Part shown: positions 61,207 through 64,000 of the stretch, piece after piece | How the letters are laid out: the number at the start of each line of letters is the position of its first letter | Position numbering within the stretch: the first letter of the stretch is position 1 | Assembly: GCF_001908105.1 (NCBI RefSeq) | Contig: NZ_MKGQ01000003.1 | Location: 62,001-126,000, forward strand | Length of the DNA: 64,000 nt | Direction: 5' to 3' | Source: Xenorhabdus eapokensis | Lineage (GTDB): Bacteria > Pseudomonadota > Gammaproteobacteria > Enterobacterales > Enterobacteriaceae | Notes under the pieces: model-generated | Databases searched by the model: none | Told to the model about the DNA's origin: nothing | What the model saw: the letters and a program-made list of their open reading frames with translations, nothing else | Program-made: the position numbers and the translations under genes

Positions 61207-61932
61207 CTAATTTACATTTTCTTGTGGTTGTTCTTCATTATGTTTCGCTGCCTTGATCCACAGGCGAGCGCCATTAACTGCAATACCGGTCAGGATAATA
61301 TATTGCAGCGACATGGCTAAAACACCTTGATAATAATAAATCACGACACTGATAACATCGATGATCACCCAAATCAGCCAGTTTTCCACATGCTTACGCG
61401 TCATCAGTATCATTGCCACAATGGATAAGACTGTCATCACTGAATCCCAGAATGGGAAAGCATCAGGCTGCAAATCAGGCATGATGATATTAAAACCCAT
61501 TTCCTGTAGGGCGAGCACCACCACTTTTGCCATATAACCAAATATTTGATCGATATTAAATGTCATGATCAATATGGCAAAGATGGAAACCGCGGCAACA
61601 ACAGCCATCTGTTTAGGGTTGAGCCACCGGATTTTAAGCTCTATTTGTTTTTGCTCATTTACTCGACTCCATGCATACCAACCATAGATATTGGCCGCGA
61701 AGAAAAAGATTTGCAAAATGAGGCTGGCGTAGAGTTGAATTTGAAAAAAGATGACAGCAAAGAGTGAGACATTAATTAATCCAAATAGATAATTAATGAT
61801 TTTTTCCTGACTAGCAAGCCATATACATAACAAACCTGCTATCGTGCCAATCGCTTCAATATATGAAAGATTATAGCCACCCGTTCCCAGTGGGATATGT
61901 ACCAATATGTTATTAATGTTGAAAAAATCCAT
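61207..61932 (-). CDS. pnuC: Nicotinamide riboside transporter PnuC
   Basis: The 241-residue protein has seven to eight membrane segments and the PnuC features IEAIGTIAGLLCIWLASQEKIINYLFGLINVSLFAVIFF, IYGWYAW and WLIWVIIDVISVVIYYYQG. It takes up nicotinamide riboside for NAD synthesis. In E. coli nadA lies upstream; here the tRNA-Lys genes are directly upstream and nadA is absent. Confidence 0.94.
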   Translation of the reverse strand: MDFFNINNILVHIPLGTGGYNLSYIEAIGTIAGLLCIWLASQEKIINYLFGLINVSLFAVIFFQIQLYASLILQIFFFAANIYGWYAWSRVNEQKQIELKIRWLNPKQMAVVAAVSIFAILIMTFNIDQIFGYMAKVVVLALQEMGFNIIMPDLQPDAFPFWDSVMTVLSIVAMILMTRKHVENWLIWVIIDVISVVIYYYQGVLAMSLQYIILTGIAVNGARLWIKAAKHNEEQPQENVN

Positions 61933-62137
61933 ACTTTTTTATCCTTACCATAAACAATGTTTAGTATATCAATACAAAAATATGAAATTACGAGATAAAC
62001 AGGCTATTTTGCTCCTTTATGTTTTACATACTAAACAAGATAGCTAATTTAAGAAAAAAAGTCTTTAATTATTTCGAAGATTTAAAAACGATCAGGGAAA
62101 AATGTAAAGTCAGTAATTAAATTATTAAGTAATCTGT

Positions 62138-62190
62138 CGTAACCAATCGATTAAAAGTCAATTGCACTACCGACTGAGCTGACGATCTAT
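62138..62190 (-). pseudogene. Deleted tRNA-Lys copy
   Basis: The D-arm and anticodon half of tRNA-Lys is recognisable (AGCTCAGTCGGTAG..., anticodon loop CTTTTAATC) with several substitutions, but the T-arm and acceptor 3' side are gone: only a TCGT-like stub follows. The sequence flanking it resembles the spacer between the two intact copies. Confidence 0.8.
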
Positions 62191-62219
62191 CTAAAGAATG
62201 TTTGAGATGAGAATTTAGA

Positions 62220-62295
62220 TGGTGGGTCGTGCAGGATTCGAACCTGCGACCAATTGATTAAAAGTCAACTGCTCTACCGACTGAGCTAACGACCC
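62220..62295 (-). tRNA. tRNA-Lys (anticodon UUU)
   Basis: The 73-base body (62223-62295) plus encoded CCA folds as a full cloverleaf: acceptor GGGTCGT / ACGACCC, anticodon loop CTTTTAA, T-loop GTTCGAATC. It is a near repeat of the copy at 62328-62403, in the place of the E. coli lys/val tRNA cluster after cpoB. Confidence 0.98.
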
Positions 62296-62327
62296 ATCTA
62301 GGGAATGCTTGATAGTGAGAGTTTAGA

Positions 62328-62403
62328 TGGTGGGTCGTGCAGGATTCGAACCTGCGACCAATTGATTAAAAGTCAACTGCTCTACCGACTGAGCTAACGA
62401 CCC
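62328..62403 (-). tRNA. tRNA-Lys (anticodon UUU)
   Basis: Body 62331-62403 plus CCA, identical by eye to the neighbouring copy. A 32-base spacer separates the two, so they are probably cotranscribed after cpoB. Confidence 0.98.
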
Positions 62404-62520
62404 ATCTAAATCTGCTTGGCAGTTATCCCTGCCAACGGCGGCATATATTACTGATTTCTCAGCGTGGCGCAACGTTTATTTTAAAAAACGGGTTTAAATG
62501 CTTATTAAGCGGTCAATCAC

Positions 62521-62552
62521 CCCCAAAAAGACCGATTTCTGACCTTTTGGGG
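62521..62552 (-). terminator. Hairpin at the end of cpoB
   Basis: CCCCAAAA (62521-62528) pairs with TTTTGGGG (62545-62552) eight bases after the cpoB stop on the minus strand. Confidence 0.6.
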
Positions 62553-62559
62553 ATAATTA

Positions 62560-63336
62560 TTACATTCCGGAAAGCTTTTTTTCAGCCATTTTTGCTGCAT
62601 TCGTGCCAGGATATTGCTTAATCACCTGCTGATAAACCGCTTTTGCTTTATCCTTTTGTCCTTTTTCCTGCATGATTAAACCAACTTTGTACAGGGAATC
62701 ACTACTTTTTTGTGATTTGGGATAGTCTTTCACGACAGTGGCAAAATAATAAGCTGCATCGTCTTTCTTGCCTTTGTTGTAATTCAACTGACCTAACCAA
62801 TAATTGGCATTCACCAGGTACTTAGACTTGGGATAGGTTTTGGCAAAGTTTTGAAATGCTACAATCGCTTTATCATATTCCTTGGTGTTGATAGCCAAAG
62901 AGACAGCGGCATCGTAATCACCTTTTTCACTGCCTGTACTCGCCGACCCAGCAGGTTGTTTATTCCCAACTTGTGCCGAAGACGCCGCATCACGATTTCC
63001 TGATTCAGAACCCTCTGCACTTGATGGATTGGTGATTTTATCCAATTGCAGATAAAGATCTTTTTGCCGCTCAATGATCTGATTTAACTGATACTGGTTT
63101 TCCTGAATTTGACCGCGGAGTGTATCGATATCACGCTGAGAGTCAGAAAGCTGTTGCTGAAGCTGGGTTAATAATTGACTGTGAGCGTCAGAAATACGCT
63201 CTAATTGGGAGAGGCGCTCATCGGTGGAGCCTGAGCCGACATTACTGATTGGCGCTTGGGCGGTAGCGGCCCAAGGAGCCGCTACGCCAACCAATAACGA
63301 CAGACCCAACATATAACGTCTGAAGTTACTGTTCAT
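62560..63336 (-). CDS. cpoB: Cell division coordinator CpoB
   Basis: CpoB (YbgF) links Tol-Pal function with peptidoglycan synthesis during constriction. The 258-residue periplasmic protein has a signal peptide (cleavage near AATAQA), a coiled coil (~35-95, with LERISDAHSQLLTQLQQQLS), a serine/glycine-rich linker, and three TPR repeats (YDAAVSLAINTKEYDKAIVAF, YLVNANYWLGQLNYNKGKKDDA, SDSLYKVGLIMQEKGQKDKA). It follows pal by nine bases in the tol-pal operon. Confidence 0.95.
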   Translation of the reverse strand: MNSNFRRYMLGLSLLVGVAAPWAATAQAPISNVGSGSTDERLSQLERISDAHSQLLTQLQQQLSDSQRDIDTLRGQIQENQYQLNQIIERQKDLYLQLDKITNPSSAEGSESGNRDAASSAQVGNKQPAGSASTGSEKGDYDAAVSLAINTKEYDKAIVAFQNFAKTYPKSKYLVNANYWLGQLNYNKGKKDDAAYYFATVVKDYPKSQKSSDSLYKVGLIMQEKGQKDKAKAVYQQVIKQYPGTNAAKMAEKKLSGM

Positions 63337-63345
63337 GCATTACTC

Positions 63346-63846
63346 TTAGTATACGATCACAGCGCGACGGTTTTTCGCATATGCTGCTTCGTCATGGCCA
63401 AGTACAGCCGGTTTTTCTTTACCGTAAGAAACGATAGCAAGCTGATCAGCGGAAACGCCTTTGCCTTGCAGATACATTTTCACTGCGTTCGCACGACGCT
63501 CACCCAGAGCAATGTTGTACTCAGGAGTACCGCGCTCGTCTGCATGACCTTCGATAGTCACTTTAACAGATGGGTTAGTACGCAGGAAAGCAGCGTGTGC
63601 ATCCAACATTTGAGCAAATTCGCCGTTGATGTCGTACTTATCGAAACCGAAGTATACGATGTTGTTGTTTTGCAGCTCTTGCATCTGCTGACGTGCTAAT
63701 TCTTCAGCAGACAGAGTCTTAGAAGAATTATCAACGGTGCTTACACCCGACTGATCATTATTGCCAGTTTTGTTAGAACTACACGCTGCTACGGCCATGA
63801 TTGGTAAAGCTAACATCAGCCCTTTTAGCACTTTGTTCAGTTGCAT
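63346..63846 (-). CDS. pal: Peptidoglycan-associated lipoprotein
   Basis: Pal anchors the outer membrane to peptidoglycan and works with TolB. The 166-residue protein begins [20 protein letters not shown] and has a lipobox AVAAC for lipid attachment, followed by a flexible region and an OmpA-like domain with [37 protein letters not shown] and [11 protein letters not shown] 63846 (AGGATC upstream) matches the family; the open frame runs nine codons further. Confidence 0.97.
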   Translation of the reverse strand: MQLNKVLKGLMLALPIMAVAACSSNKTGNNDQSGVSTVDNSSKTLSAEELARQQMQELQNNNIVYFGFDKYDINGEFAQMLDAHAAFLRTNPSVKVTIEGHADERGTPEYNIALGERRANAVKMYLQGKGVSADQLAIVSYGKEKPAVLGHDEAAYAKNRRAVIVY

Positions 63847-63888
63847 CTCTTTGATCCTTTTATAGTTTGCCATACATATTATTATGCA

Positions 63889-64000
63889 TCACAGATACGG
63901 CGACCAGGCAGGAGATTTTACCTGTCCATCGGTAGCCGGAAGACGCGCTTTGAAACGCCCATCAGTCGAAACTAGCTGCAATACAGTTCCCCACCCTTGA
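63889..64000 (-). CDS. tolB: Tol-Pal system protein TolB, C-terminal end (partial)
   Basis: The minus-strand frame reads the last 36 codons of Tol[21 protein letters not shown] then a W-S-P-Y-L ending and TGA. TolB is a periplasmic beta-propeller protein that binds Pal, encoded next. The gene continues beyond the right edge of the window. Confidence 0.93.
   Translation of the reverse strand, partial: QGWGTVLQLVSTDGRFKARLPATDGQVKSPAWSPYL

Overview
The window looks like the chromosome of a Gammaproteobacterium of the Xenorhabdus/Photorhabdus type (Enterobacterales, Morganellaceae). Most genes are close relatives of Escherichia coli genes from the tolB-pal to bio-uvrB-moa to ybh/ybi-rhtA part of the map, in a rearranged order. 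The core is moderately AT-rich, and it is broken by very AT-rich accessory islands, relics of IS1- and IS200-type elements and effector-like genes. The genus is inferred from gene content and from family memory, not from a database search.

Left part (1-12.3 kb): the end of maeA, sanA, a yeiB-folE pair, an MFS exporter, moeA-moeB (molybdenum cofactor), the ABC-F protein ybiT, a Gfo/Idh/MocA oxidoreductase, a GNAT acetyltransferase, rhtA, a short PhnA-like protein and a small cupin.

Accessory island (about 12.7-21.5 kb): a very AT-rich block holding a candidate biosynthetic cluster for a ribosomally made, modified peptide (RiPP). It starts with twenty perfect ATAAAC repeats. A 23-residue acidic peptide follows, ending in CNSVGCP, and right behind it is a 14-bp hairpin. 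Nine co-directional genes come next: an unrecognised protein with a possible winged-helix tail, a DUF692/MNIO iron oxidase, a GT-A-like glycosyltransferase, a PhyH-like dioxygenase, a HisC-like PLP aminotransferase, a protein with an HxxxH...H pattern like HExxH peptide hydroxylases, a TauD-like dioxygenase, and an ABC permease with its ATPase. The right edge runs into dinG, which keeps only its first ~340 codons.

Middle (22-38 kb): sseA, an IS1 relic, dusC, rhlE, cecR, the ybhG-ybhF-ybhS-ybhR efflux system, a small module of AlaX-type tRNA editing protein, broken 2OG-Fe(II) oxygenase and LysE exporter, then ybhL and moaA-moaC-moaD-moaE with a likely molybdenum-cofactor riboswitch.

Right part (38-64 kb): ybhK, a RelE/Phd-type toxin-antitoxin pair, uvrB with a LexA box, DnaA-box-like sites, the divergent biotin genes bioA and bioBFCD with a BirA operator, IS200 and IS1 relics around two accessory genes (one a putative C-H-D cysteine enzyme), pgl, ybhA, modABC, acrZ, modE, modF, a CPBP protease, gpmA, aroG, pnuC, two tRNA-Lys genes plus a deleted third copy, cpoB, pal and the end of tolB. 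Molybdate uptake (modABC, modE) and cofactor synthesis (moaACDE, moeAB) are both well represented here.
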